From: Synechococcaceae bacterium WB8_1B_136
Lineage (GTDB): Bacteria; Cyanobacteriota; Cyanobacteriia; PCC-6307; Cyanobiaceae
DNA length: 21,475 nt
Direction: 5' to 3'
NCBI GenBank assembly: GCA_010029175.1
Contig: RGNC01000012.1
Coordinates: 1 to 21,475, forward strand
Both the position numbers and the translations under genes were made by a program. Below, piece after piece: positions 1-7,362 of the stretch. The first letter of the stretch is position 1. Each line of letters opens with the position of its first letter. The notes under the pieces are model-generated. The model was not told where the DNA came from. It worked only from the letters and a program-made list of their open reading frames with translations, and did not search any database.

Positions 1-1421
1 GGTCGGCTCACGGGCAGCCCGGCGGCCTCCAGGGCCGCGGCGATCGCCGCGCTGGCGGGGACGAGCGCCACCAGCACCTCATTCGCCCCGAGGCTGGAGC
101 CCAGACGGCGGCCGCTGGGGTCGAGGTCGGCCGGCTCCAGCAGGCCCTGCAGCAACAGATCCCCCAGCCAGGTGAGGCTCTGGGTCCACAGCAGCGGCAC
201 GTTGTCGTTGGCGATGCGTTGCTGGCTGCCGGGTTGGCGACGCTCCGCCTCGATCAGCGGCTCCGGCACCAGATACAGCTCCGGCAGCAGCGGCACACCT
301 TCGATCTCCACCGCCAGCCTGGCCAGCTGCTCGCGCCAGCTCCAGGCCTCGCTCCAGCGCTCCTCGCAGCAGGCCGTGACCAGCTCGTAGGCGAGGAACA
401 GGGGCCACTCGCACTCGATGTGCTCGAACTGGGCCAGCTCCTCGCGCTCGTAGTGCAGCCGGGTGTGGTCTTCCACCACGGTCTGATGGCCGTCGCGGCG
501 GAAGCGCTTGTAGCCGTATGGCCCCCCCAGCTCGGTGCGGATCTTGGTGCGGGTGCGCTCCACCAGCCGTGCATCCTCCACGGCCCAGGCCGGGTAGCCG
601 ATCACCGACAGGCAGGCGGCATCCACCTCCTTGCTGGCGGATTCCCGCGGCAGCAGGCTGGTGAGGGCCCGGCGCAGGCGCACGATCGCGTCGTGGGGGA
701 TGTGCAGGCTGCAGCGGCCATCGCCGTGGGGACCGTAGAGATCCAGGCCTTCGAGGGCCTCCAGGGCCGCCTTCACCAGGCCGATCGAGCTGGCGTTGCG
801 CTCCGGCAGGCCGTGGTTGCCCTTGTCGCCCCGTTCCCAGATGCCGTAGTCGGCCACCCGGTAGGCGCGGGCCACGTAATACACCAGGTTCTGGATGAAG
901 TCGCGCTCGTGCTCGGTTTGGATCACCACCAGCCCGGAGCGGGTGAGCTGGGCGAGCTGCAACAGGAACAGGGCCGTGGCGTCCAGCTGCAGGTGGCCCC
1001 AGCCGTCGTCGGGCACCACGGGCTCGCCGCTGGCGGTGTCGTATTTGGCGTGCAGGGCGTCGAGAGGCGCCAGGCTGTGCTTGAAGCGCTCCACCTTGGC
1101 CGCCTGCCGCAGCATGGCGTTGAGCAGGCCGCGCATCAGCTGCAGCACCCGTTGCTCCAGCTCGTACACGCGGGTGCTGGCACCGCTCAGGCGCCGGTGG
1201 GCGAGGGCCAGGCCCCACACGCACTGGATCGAGTACACGCAGTCGCGCACCCAGGCATCGCCGTAGTTGCCGTGCACGGTGTGGGCCGTGCTGGCGGGCA
1301 GCAGCCCGCTGATCGGATGCTGGCGCTGCAGCACCACCCGCTCGATCTGGGCATCCAGCTCCTGCAGCCTGTTCCAGGCCTCCGCCGGCGTGGGGGTGAG
1401 GGGCGCGGCGAGGGAAGGCAT
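1..1421 (-). CDS. GH15 / phosphorylase kinase alpha-beta-like protein (partial, C-terminus off the left edge)
   Basis: The first 473 residues of a protein with a glycoside hydrolase family 15 (alpha/alpha toroid) fold, resembling the regulatory alpha subunit of animal phosphorylase b kinase rather than a secreted glucoamylase. Visible motifs shared with that subunit include HPISGLLPAS (residues 35-44), DAWVRDCVYSI (55-65), WGHLQLDATALFLLQLAQ (141-158), DYGIWERGDKGN (191-202), SASKEVDAACLSV (261-273) and IECEWPLF (335-342). E196 in WERG lies where GH15 enzymes keep a catalytic acid. There is no signal peptide, so a cytosolic location is inferred. Full-length family members exceed 1,000 residues, so over half is missing here through the window edge. 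The ATG at 1421 is the first sensible start and leaves 85 bp to the divergent glycosyltransferase gene. A link to glycogen metabolism is inference; substrate and activity are unknown. Confidence 0.88.
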   Translation of the reverse strand, partial: MPSLAAPLTPTPAEAWNRLQELDAQIERVVLQRQHPISGLLPASTAHTVHGNYGDAWVRDCVYSIQCVWGLALAHRRLSGASTRVYELEQRVLQLMRGLLNAMLRQAAKVERFKHSLAPLDALHAKYDTASGEPVVPDDGWGHLQLDATALFLLQLAQLTRSGLVVIQTEHERDFIQNLVYYVARAYRVADYGIWERGDKGNHGLPERNASSIGLVKAALEALEGLDLYGPHGDGRCSLHIPHDAIVRLRRALTSLLPRESASKEVDAACLSVIGYPAWAVEDARLVERTRTKIRTELGGPYGYKRFRRDGHQTVVEDHTRLHYEREELAQFEHIECEWPLFLAYELVTACCEERWSEAWSWREQLARLAVEIEGVPLLPELYLVPEPLIEAERRQPGSQQRIANDNVPLLWTQSLTWLGDLLLQGLLEPADLDPSGRRLGSSLGANEVLVALVPASAAIAAALEAAGLPVSR

Positions 1422-1506
1422 GGCTGCGCTCGAAGGGGTCATGGCGCGGAGATGCCGGGCACTCGCCATAGATTCTCCCGCGCGGCCTCTCCTCCCCTTG
1501 GCATCA

Positions 1507-2265
1507 ATGGCGACCGACGCCACCCACACGGGCTTCAACGGCGCTGATCAGCCCCCCTCCTGGCGCGTCACCCGGGTGCTGGGGGTGCCGGTTGCCGTCT
1601 GCGCCAACGTGTTCGCGGCGGCCCTGGAGCTCAAGCAGCGCGGGGGCGGTCAGATCGTGACCCTGAACGCCGAGATGACGATGGCGGCCCGGGCCAACCC
1701 GGAGCTGGGGGCGGCCATCGCCGCCGCCGATCTGGTGATTCCCGATGGCGCCGGCGTGGTGTGGGCGCTGGGGCGGCAGGGTTTCAAGGTGCGGCGCAGC
1801 CCTGGCATTGAGCTGGCCCGCGAGCTGCTCCAGTACGCCGCATGCCATGGCTGGCGGGTGGCCCTGGTGGGTGCCAGCCCGGAGGTGATGGAATCGCTGC
1901 GCGAGCGGTTGAGCCGCGAGATCCCCGGCCTCCAGCTGGTGCTCACCATCCACGGCTACCAGCCGCCCGAGCTCTGGCCCGGCCTGGAGCAGGAGATGTG
2001 TGCGGCCCGTCCCGATCTGGTGCTGGCGGCCCTGGGGGTGCCGCGCCAGGAAACCTGGATTCAGCGGCTCCACCAGGGGCAGCCCGGGCTGTGGATGGGC
2101 GTGGGCGGCAGTTTTGACGTGTGGGCCGGCAGCAAGAAGCGGGCACCTGCCTGGATGGGGCGCCTGCAGATCGAGTGGCTCTACCGGCTGATCCAGGAGC
2201 CCAGCCGCTGGCGCCGCATGTTGGCCCTGCCCGCCTTTGCCTGGAAGGTGATGCGTCAGGGCTGA
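1507..2265 (+). CDS. WecG/TagA/CpsF family glycosyltransferase (GT26)
   Basis: A 252-residue cytosolic or membrane-associated glycosyltransferase of the WecG/TagA/CpsF family. These enzymes transfer a sugar, such as ManNAc, ManNAcA or glucose, from a nucleotide donor onto an undecaprenyl-linked glycan intermediate. Family landmarks are TLNAEMTMAARANPEL near residues 50-65, ADLVIPDGAGVVWALG at about 73-88, ALVGASPEV, and GVPRQETWIQRL at about 177-188 followed by GVGGSFDVWAG. Length is normal for the family. In-frame starts exist upstream (for example ATG at 1441), but 1507 leaves about 20 residues before the conserved core and keeps the divergent promoter space clear. It stands alone, with no neighbouring glycan operon. 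Donor and acceptor cannot be told from sequence. A WecA-like initiating enzyme lies at 18489-19598 and could supply its acceptor. Confidence 0.92.
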   Translation: MATDATHTGFNGADQPPSWRVTRVLGVPVAVCANVFAAALELKQRGGGQIVTLNAEMTMAARANPELGAAIAAADLVIPDGAGVVWALGRQGFKVRRSPGIELARELLQYAACHGWRVALVGASPEVMESLRERLSREIPGLQLVLTIHGYQPPELWPGLEQEMCAARPDLVLAALGVPRQETWIQRLHQGQPGLWMGVGGSFDVWAGSKKRAPAWMGRLQIEWLYRLIQEPSRWRRMLALPAFAWKVMRQG

Positions 2266-2295
2266 GCGGCCAGGCCAGCAGGGCAATCAGCCATC

Positions 2296-2327
2296 AAAAA
2301 AGCGGTGGGATGCTGTCCCACCGCTTT
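2296..2327 (-). terminator. Rho-independent terminator after psbK
   Basis: A perfect 12-bp inverted repeat (arms 2299-2310 and 2316-2327, loop 2311-2315) followed on the minus strand by six T residues (A run at 2296-2301 on the plus strand). It lies about 40 bp past the psbK stop and so should end the tgt-psbK transcript. Its A/T-flanked stem could also act weakly for the converging glycosyltransferase gene. Confidence 0.87.
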
Positions 2328-2369
2328 GGTTGGCCTGAAGTTGCTTGGTGTTTCCTGAGGATCCCAGGT

Positions 2370-2513
2370 TCAGCGGAAACCCACCGAGGCCTGCCACACG
2401 AAGGCCAGCAGCAGGAAGAACAGGGGGATGATCGGCAGGATGTCCACCAGGGGGCCGAAGGCCTGGTAGGCCTCGGGGAGCTGGGCCAGGGTGTGCAGGG
2501 CGTAGGCGGCCAT
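2370..2513 (-). CDS. psbK: Photosystem II reaction center protein K
   Basis: A 47-residue single-helix thylakoid membrane protein of the photosystem II core, which helps hold the PSII dimer and bound pigments near CP43. The mature part begins at LPEAYQAF and continues with PLVDILPIIPLFFLLLAFVW and a C-terminal QASVGFR, matching the conserved PsbK pattern. The first roughly 10 residues (MAAYALHTLAQ) correspond to the short presequence removed in the mature protein. It lies 29 bp downstream of tgt on the same strand and ahead of a strong terminator, so it is probably cotranscribed with tgt or served by a promoter inside it. The gene marks the organism as an oxygenic phototroph. Confidence 0.97.
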   Translation of the reverse strand: MAAYALHTLAQLPEAYQAFGPLVDILPIIPLFFLLLAFVWQASVGFR

Positions 2514-2542
2514 CCCGGAATTCGCTGAGCTTGAGGCGGACG

Positions 2543-3664
2543 CTACCACGTGTGGGCGGCCGGAGACTCGGGTTCCCAGGGAGCGAAATCCTCTGCAAAA
2601 CAGCCCTCCGCGATGGCTTGGCCCATGGCGCTGGTGAAGCGCACCAGCTGGGTGATGTTGTGCAGGCTCAACAGGATCTTGCCCAGCAGTTCCTCGCTCT
2701 TGATCAGGTGGTGCAGGTAGGCCCGGCTGTGGTGGCGGCAGGTCGGGCAGGGGCAGCTGGCATCCATCGGGGTGTGGTCGTGCCGGAAGCGGGCGTTTTT
2801 CAGGTTCCAGCGCTCGCCGCCCACCAGGGCGGCCCCATGGCGCCCCAGGCGGGTGGGGATCACGCAATCAAACAGGTCGAAGCCGTTGGCCACGGCGATC
2901 GCCATCTCCCGCAGCGTGCCCACCCCCATCAGGTAGTGGGGCACGGCCTCCGGCAGCAGCGGCCCCACCTGGCGCACGATCCGGTGCATCTCCTCGGTGG
3001 GTTCCCCCACGCTCACGCCGCCCACGGCGATGCCGGGCAGGCCCATCGAGGCCACCACCCGCGCCGATTCCTCACGCAGGTGGGGGAAGCAGCCCCCCTG
3101 CACGATGCCGAACAGGGCCTGATCGGCCTTGCTGTGGCTGGCGATGCAGCGCTCCAGCCAGCTGTGGGTGCGGCGGCAGGCGGCGGCCACATCCGCCTCG
3201 CTGGCCGGGTAGGGCGGGCACTGGTCGAAGGCCATCGCCACATCCGCCCCCAGGGCCATCTGGATGGCCATCGAGCGCTCGGGGGTGAGCTCGATCCGGG
3301 CGCCGTCGCGGGGGGAGCGGAACACCACGCCCTGGTCGTTGATGGTGTTGATGTCGCCCAGGCTGAACACCTGGAAGCCGCCGGAATCGGTGAGCATCGG
3401 GCCGTCCCAGCCCATGAAGCGATGCAGGCCGCCGGCGTCGGCCACGATCGCCTCGCCCGGCTGCAGGTGCAGGTGGTAGGTGTTGGAGAGCACCATCTGG
3501 GCGCCGGTGGCGCGCAGTTGGTCCGCCGTGACCCCCTTCACCGTGGCCAGCGTGCCCACCGGCATGAAGCGCGGCGTGGTGACCACCCCGTGGGGGGTGT
3601 GGAAGCAGCCGCAGCGGGCCCGGGTGCGCTGGCAGCGGGCCGTGATCTCGAACTGAAACGGCAT
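2543..3664 (-). CDS. tgt: tRNA-guanine transglycosylase (queuine tRNA-ribosyltransferase)
   Basis: A 373-residue cytosolic enzyme that swaps guanine-34 for the 7-deazaguanine preQ1 in tRNAs with GUN anticodons, a step in queuosine synthesis. Motifs in order: PRFMPVGTLATVKG (31-44), SNTYHLHLQPG (60-70), LTDSGGFQVFSL with the substrate-binding Asp93, FGIVQGG, LMGVG, FDCVIPTRLGRHG holding the catalytic Asp, and the zinc site CPCPTC plus a downstream His (SLHNI). Length is normal for the bacterial family. The ATG at 3664 gives the usual short N-terminus (MPFQFEIT) and leaves 45 bp to divergent cobS. psbK follows it on the same strand. Confidence 0.97.
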   Translation of the reverse strand: MPFQFEITARCQRTRARCGCFHTPHGVVTTPRFMPVGTLATVKGVTADQLRATGAQMVLSNTYHLHLQPGEAIVADAGGLHRFMGWDGPMLTDSGGFQVFSLGDINTINDQGVVFRSPRDGARIELTPERSMAIQMALGADVAMAFDQCPPYPASEADVAAACRRTHSWLERCIASHSKADQALFGIVQGGCFPHLREESARVVASMGLPGIAVGGVSVGEPTEEMHRIVRQVGPLLPEAVPHYLMGVGTLREMAIAVANGFDLFDCVIPTRLGRHGAALVGGERWNLKNARFRHDHTPMDASCPCPTCRHHSRAYLHHLIKSEELLGKILLSLHNITQLVRFTSAMGQAIAEGCFAEDFAPWEPESPAAHTW

Positions 3665-3709
3665 CCAGGCGGCAGGATCGGCGTGACTCCATCGTTGCTG
3701 CCCGCCGCC

Positions 3710-4498
3710 ATGGCCCCCTCGCGCTGCGCCTGGCTTCAGGATCTGGCGGGGGCCTGGGTGTTTTACAGCGTGCTGCCGCTGCCTCCGGGGATGCCGCCCT
3801 GGCTCCAGCCCCGCTTTGAGCGGATCGCCCGCTTCGCGCCCTGGATCGGTGCGCTGATCGGGGGGCTGGAGGCCAGCCTCTGGCGCGTGGCGGAGGGAGG
3901 GCTGCCGCTGCTGGCTCAACTGGCCCTGGTGCTGGCCCTGGGCATCTGGCTCAGTGGCGGCCTGCATCTTGATGGCGCCATGGACACCGCCGATGGCCTG
4001 GCGGCGGGGCCGGAGCGCTGCCTGGAGGCCATGGACGACAGCCGTGTGGGGGCCAGTGGCGTGCAGGCCCTGCTGCTGCTGCTGCTCCTGCGGGTGGCCG
4101 CCCTGGCTACCCTCGCCGCAGCGGCCCCCTGGGCCCTGGTGTGGGCGGCGGTGTGGGGCCGGATCGCGCCGCTGCTGGCCATGCAGGCGTTCCCCTATCT
4201 GCGCGAACAGGGCACGGCGGGATTCCATCGCCGCCACTGGCAGGGGCTGGGGGCAGAGCTGCGCCCGGCGCTGCTGCTGCTGGTGGTGCTCACTGCCCTG
4301 GCCCTGGGGTTGGGCCAAGGCCCGTGGTGGTGGTGGGGCTGGCTGGGCGTGATCCCAGCCTCGTTGGTGCCCTGGAGCCTGGGGCGCCGCCTGGGTGGCC
4401 ACAGTGGCGACAGCTATGGCGCCTGCGTGGAGTGGACCACCAGCTGGACCCTGCTGCTGCTGGCCCTGGGGCCTGTGCTGCTGCGGTTGCCTGTTTGA
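3710..4498 (+). CDS. cobS: Adenosylcobinamide-GDP ribazoletransferase (cobalamin synthase)
   Basis: A 262-residue polytopic inner-membrane enzyme that joins adenosylcobinamide-GDP and alpha-ribazole to give the cobalamin (in cyanobacteria, pseudocobalamin) end product. The family hallmark GGLHLDGAMDTADGL followed by EAMDDSRVGASG is present, along with FYSVLPLP near the N-terminus and several Leu/Ala-rich helices. The start is taken as ATG 3710; an in-frame GTG at 3683 is an alternative. It is divergent from tgt and converges with the sensor kinase gene. There is too little space upstream for a cobalamin riboswitch. Confidence 0.95.
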   Translation: MAPSRCAWLQDLAGAWVFYSVLPLPPGMPPWLQPRFERIARFAPWIGALIGGLEASLWRVAEGGLPLLAQLALVLALGIWLSGGLHLDGAMDTADGLAAGPERCLEAMDDSRVGASGVQALLLLLLLRVAALATLAAAAPWALVWAAVWGRIAPLLAMQAFPYLREQGTAGFHRRHWQGLGAELRPALLLLVVLTALALGLGQGPWWWWGWLGVIPASLVPWSLGRRLGGHSGDSYGACVEWTTSWTLLLLALGPVLLRLPV

Positions 4499-4564
4499 TG
4501 CGGTTGCCCTGCTGATGGGGCGGGCTGGTTTCGGCGGCGGTGGTGGTGGGGAGCCTGCGGCCGT

Positions 4565-4601
4565 CTCCCGAAATCTGTACAGCCTGTACGGATTTCAGGA
4601 G
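4565..4601. repeat. Long imperfect hairpin between convergent cobS and sensor kinase genes
   Basis: Two 17-nt arms (4565-4581 and 4585-4601) with a 3-nt loop, complementary at 15 of 17 positions. One of the two mismatches becomes a G-U pair in RNA from either strand. The inner part carries GTAC on both sides of the centre. It sits in the 163-bp convergent intergenic region, 66 bp after the cobS stop and 60 bp after the kinase stop. A bidirectional terminator is the simplest reading, although no T tract follows on either strand. Confidence 0.6.
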
Positions 4602-4661
4602 GGTCGTCGGGGCACTGGCCCTGGCGCTGCTGTGGGCTGCGGCCCGGCGTCCCGGCCCTGT

Positions 4662-5774
4662 TCAGGGGGCCGGCAGGGTGAGGCGGAAGGCGTTGCCCTG
4701 CTCCGGCAGGACAGGATCCTGGGGGTTGATCAGTTGCGGCGGGCTGATCAGCTCCAGCTCTCCCCCCAGGCTGTGGGCCAGTTCCCGCGCCAGGGCCAGG
4801 CCAAGGCCACTGCCTTCCAGTGCTTGGCCGCGGCTGCCGCGCATGCCTTTCTCGAAGATCCGTTCCCGTTCCTCCACGGGGATGGCTGGCCCGCCGTCCC
4901 AGACACTCACCTGCACCCCACGGGCGGTGGTGTGGCAGCTGAGCCCGATGGCGCCGCCGGCTCTGCTGTAGCGGAAGGCGTTCTCCAGCAGGTTGGCCAC
5001 GATCTCCGTGACCGCTCCCCCATCGCCTTGCCACGCCGGGATCTCCGCCGGACGGTGCCACGGCCGCCCCTGCAGCGCCGCCGTGGCACCGGCCCTCTCC
5101 AGCAGGGGCTCGAGGCTGCTGGAGAGGGTCTGGCTGCCGCTGCCCAGGGCTGGGGGCAGCAGCAGGGGTGTGTGCTCGGCTGCGGACCCAGGCAGTTGGG
5201 CCGGTTCGCTCAGGCGGTTGATCGCCTCCACATAGCGGTTCATCTGCCCCTGTTCCGCCAGCAGGTGGTCCACCAGATCGCGGTTGCCGGGGTCGCCGTC
5301 CAGGCGGCGGCGCAACAGCTGGCCAAAGGTGCGCAGGGCGGCCAGGGGATTGCGCAATTGATGCACCAGCAGTTTCAGCTGGTCGTTGCGGCGGGCGAGT
5401 TCCCGGGCCAGCCGCTGCTGCTCCAGATCCAGCCGCAGCGCCTCGGCCAGACAGAGGGCCGTGGCCTCCAGCCGTTGGGTCAGATCCGGGGGCCAGGGCC
5501 AGCGGTCGGCGTCCACCCGGAGTGCCCCCAGCAGCAGCTCGCCATCGCGCAGGGCCAGCCAGCGCCGCGCTTCCCCCAGGGGCGCCTGGGGGCCGGCGTC
5601 GGCGCCTGTGGGCAGGGCCAGGGTGGTGGGCCACTGCCCGATCGGCACCAGGGAGGGCTTGCCGTTATCGCCCGGAAGGGCTTGATACACCACCAAGGCC
5701 ACCAGATCTGGACGATCCGTGAACTGGGCCAGCTGCTGTTCGAGCAGGGTCAGAAGCCGCTTGGAGACTTGCAT
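4662..5774 (-). CDS. Sensor histidine kinase with GAF-like N-terminal region
   Basis: A 370-residue soluble two-component sensor kinase with no membrane segment. Residues 1 to about 115 form a GAF-like sensor region (inferred from layout). A coiled linker follows, then the dimerisation/phosphoacceptor helix LLVHQLRNPLAALRTFG with His138. The ATPase domain shows the N box EIVANLLENAFRYS (257-270), G1 VWDGGPAIP (291-299), F box ERIFEKG (304-310) and G2 EGSGLGLALAREL (320-332). The organisation and H box recall the cyanobacterial Hik2 / chloroplast sensor kinase group, which couples redox or salt signals to transcription; that assignment is from memory and moderate. No response regulator gene is adjacent, so the partner is unknown. 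The ATG at 5774 is the first in frame. Confidence 0.9.
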   Translation of the reverse strand: MQVSKRLLTLLEQQLAQFTDRPDLVALVVYQALPGDNGKPSLVPIGQWPTTLALPTGADAGPQAPLGEARRWLALRDGELLLGALRVDADRWPWPPDLTQRLEATALCLAEALRLDLEQQRLARELARRNDQLKLLVHQLRNPLAALRTFGQLLRRRLDGDPGNRDLVDHLLAEQGQMNRYVEAINRLSEPAQLPGSAAEHTPLLLPPALGSGSQTLSSSLEPLLERAGATAALQGRPWHRPAEIPAWQGDGGAVTEIVANLLENAFRYSRAGGAIGLSCHTTARGVQVSVWDGGPAIPVEERERIFEKGMRGSRGQALEGSGLGLALARELAHSLGGELELISPPQLINPQDPVLPEQGNAFRLTLPAP

Positions 5775-6180
5775 CTGGGCGCTGGCCTAACAACCCCTCG
5801 CAGCAGCTCGCCAAAAAAGCTGCAGCCCGCGTGTGTGAAATCTGGGAAAAAGTCTTAAGATCCTGGTATCGACCAACACTTCGCAGTCCGGGAACGGGCC
5901 GCGCGGCGTCGATCCCACAGTCGCGGTTGCGGTTTCACTGCAATCCAGGCTACAGCAGGAGAAGTTGCGTCTTCTGTCTGTCGGGTGTCGGCCACGTCGT
6001 TTGCGGCGCGATCCACTGATCGCCCCTGCCCACAGGGATGCCTCGTCTGAGGTGTTCCGTTGGGGGGCTTCGGTGTCGTCTCTGTTCTTCGGTTGACAGA
6101 CGTTTGGGCGTTGCCGGATCGATGTGGCTCCAGCCGCCATCTCCATTCTCGTTCCCCATTCCCCTCTGGGTTTCAGCTCC
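5775..6180. other. Intergenic region and 5' leader of the DUF3155 gene
   Basis: A 406-bp stretch between the divergent kinase and DUF3155 genes in which I recognise no protein or known RNA. It is less GC-rich near 5815-5880, where a TAAGAT (5856-5861) could be a -10 element. A TTGACA hexamer lies at 6093-6098, but nothing 16-18 bp downstream resembles a good -10 box. A small hairpin (AGAAG/CTTCT) sits near 5955-5975. The plus-strand half most likely carries a long untranslated leader or a small RNA. Short frames on both strands give no recognisable product. Confidence 0.4.
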
Positions 6181-6552
6181 ATGTCCAAGAAGCGCAAGCG
6201 CATCAGCCGCCGTCGTCTCGCCGGCCAACGGGTTCTCGCCCATGTGCCCACCCACAATCTGGAAACCGGCGAGCACAAGCCCGTCACCGCCGCCCGCCGT
6301 TTCATCGCCGAGGGCTCGATCGTGCCCCCGGCGCTGCTGAACGTGCGCCGCAACGAGCACACCACCGATCGCTTCTTCTGGGGTGAGAAGGGCCTGTTCA
6401 GTGCCCAGTACGCCGAAGAGAACCACTTCCTGTTCCCCTCCCTGCGGGCCATCGTCGATCGCATCGGTGAGGAGACCCTGTTTGCCGGCCTCGAGGCGAT
6501 GGCCGCCGACGACTGGGAAGAAATGGAAGAGTACGAATACGCCTTCGTCTGA
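6181..6552 (+). CDS. DUF3155 domain-containing protein
   Basis: A 123-residue protein of the cyanobacterial family DUF3155, function unknown. The N-terminus is highly basic (MSKKRKRISRRRLAGQR), the middle is rich in conserved polar residues (ARRFIAEGSIVPPALLNVRR, NEHTTDRFFWGEKGLF, AEENHFLFPSLR), and the C-terminus is acidic (DDWEEMEEYEYAF). The charge split suggests nucleic-acid or ribosome contact through the N-terminus, which is inference. No membrane segment or signal peptide is visible. I chose ATG 6181 because it begins the conserved basic motif; the frame extends upstream without one. It is monocistronic, with a long leader upstream and a strong terminator downstream. Confidence 0.92.
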   Translation: MSKKRKRISRRRLAGQRVLAHVPTHNLETGEHKPVTAARRFIAEGSIVPPALLNVRRNEHTTDRFFWGEKGLFSAQYAEENHFLFPSLRAIVDRIGEETLFAGLEAMAADDWEEMEEYEYAFV

Positions 6553-6593
6553 GCCATCGCTGGCCGGTTCACGGCTGACCTTGCGGGGTTGCG

Positions 6594-6623
6594 GCCCGGC
6601 CACCTTGGGTGGCCGGGCTTTTT
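6594..6623 (+). terminator. Rho-independent terminator after the DUF3155 gene
   Basis: A perfect 11-bp GC-rich stem (6594-6604 and 6608-6618) with a TTG loop, followed directly by five T residues (6619-6623). It lies 42 bp past the DUF3155 stop codon on the same strand. Confidence 0.92.
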
Positions 6624-6644
6624 GCTGCCTGGGCTGGCTGCGTC

Positions 6645-7268
6645 TTAGCTCCCGGCAGCCTGCAGCTGATGGCGCACGAAGCCGGCGATCGCGGGCAGCA
6701 GCTGTTCATCAATGGTGTGGCCGCCGTTGAACGGCAACAGCTGGGCGTTGCCACCGGCTGCCTCCAGGCGCCGCAGCACCTCCTCACTGGCGGCGAAGGG
6801 CACCACCGGATCCTGCTCGCCGTGGCTCAGCAGCACCGGTGGCAGGGGGGCTGTGGGTTGCCAGCCCTCATGGGGATAGCCACTGCAGGCCACGATGCCG
6901 GCCAGCGGCAGGGCACTGCCCACATCCAGGGCCATCGCCCCGCCCTGGGAGAAGCCGAGCACCACGGTGCGGGCCAGGGGCACGGTCTGTGCCAGGTCGA
7001 GCAGCCGCTGCTGCAGCTGGTCGCGGGCCGCGGGCAGCGCACTCCAGTCGATCGGCTGCAGGCCATACCACTGGCGGCCGACCCCGTAGGGGTGGGGCTG
7101 CGGCGCCCGCAGGGCCACCACGCCCACCGCCGGGCCCACCAGCAGCGCGCCCAGATCGAGCAGGTCGTCGGCGTCGGCGCCCCAGCCATGCAGCAGCACC
7201 AGTCGTGTTTCGGGTTGATCGGGGCCCAGTTGCAGCTGGTCGGGGGAGGGGCTCACGGGGCTGCTCAT
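6645..7268 (-). CDS. Alpha/beta-hydrolase, phospholipase/carboxylesterase family
   Basis: A 207-residue soluble serine hydrolase of the carboxylesterase/lysophospholipase/acyl-protein thioesterase-like family (YpfH/Est-type). The oxyanion region is LVLLHGWGADADDLLDL (23-39), the nucleophile elbow is LGFSQGGAM with Ser107, the acid is in SHGEQDPVVP (Asp153), and the base is in NGGHTID (His184), giving a complete triad. There is no signal peptide. The natural ester substrate is unknown. The ATG at 7268 precedes a short Pro-rich stretch before the first strand. It is divergent from purH across 94 bp. Confidence 0.92.
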   Translation of the reverse strand: MSSPVSPSPDQLQLGPDQPETRLVLLHGWGADADDLLDLGALLVGPAVGVVALRAPQPHPYGVGRQWYGLQPIDWSALPAARDQLQQRLLDLAQTVPLARTVVLGFSQGGAMALDVGSALPLAGIVACSGYPHEGWQPTAPLPPVLLSHGEQDPVVPFAASEEVLRRLEAAGGNAQLLPFNGGHTIDEQLLPAIAGFVRHQLQAAGS

Positions 7269-7362
7269 CGGAGACCTGGCGATGGATCGGGCCCTGATGC
7301 TGGCGGGATCAGGGGCGGCAATGCCGCTGCGTAGGTTGGAGCCTCAGCCTTCTGCTACCGCC

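Noticed and set aside
219..1547. Long plus-strand open frame of 442 codons
   Set aside because: It is the antisense shadow of the GH15/phosphorylase-kinase-like gene, which shows clear family motifs on the minus strand. High GC content suppresses stop codons in other frames.
3665..3709. Cobalamin riboswitch before cobS
   Set aside because: Only 45 bp separate cobS from divergent tgt, far too short for a B12 aptamer, and no B12-box sequence is seen.
4575..4590. LexA (SOS) box in the GTAC-containing palindrome
   Set aside because: The two GTAC halves are five bases apart instead of the four expected for the cyanobacterial LexA consensus, and the site lies between 3' ends of convergent genes rather than before a promoter.
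6093..6122. Sigma-70 promoter from TTGACA at 6093
   Set aside because: No acceptable -10 hexamer lies 16-18 bp downstream; kept only as a note in the intergenic entry.
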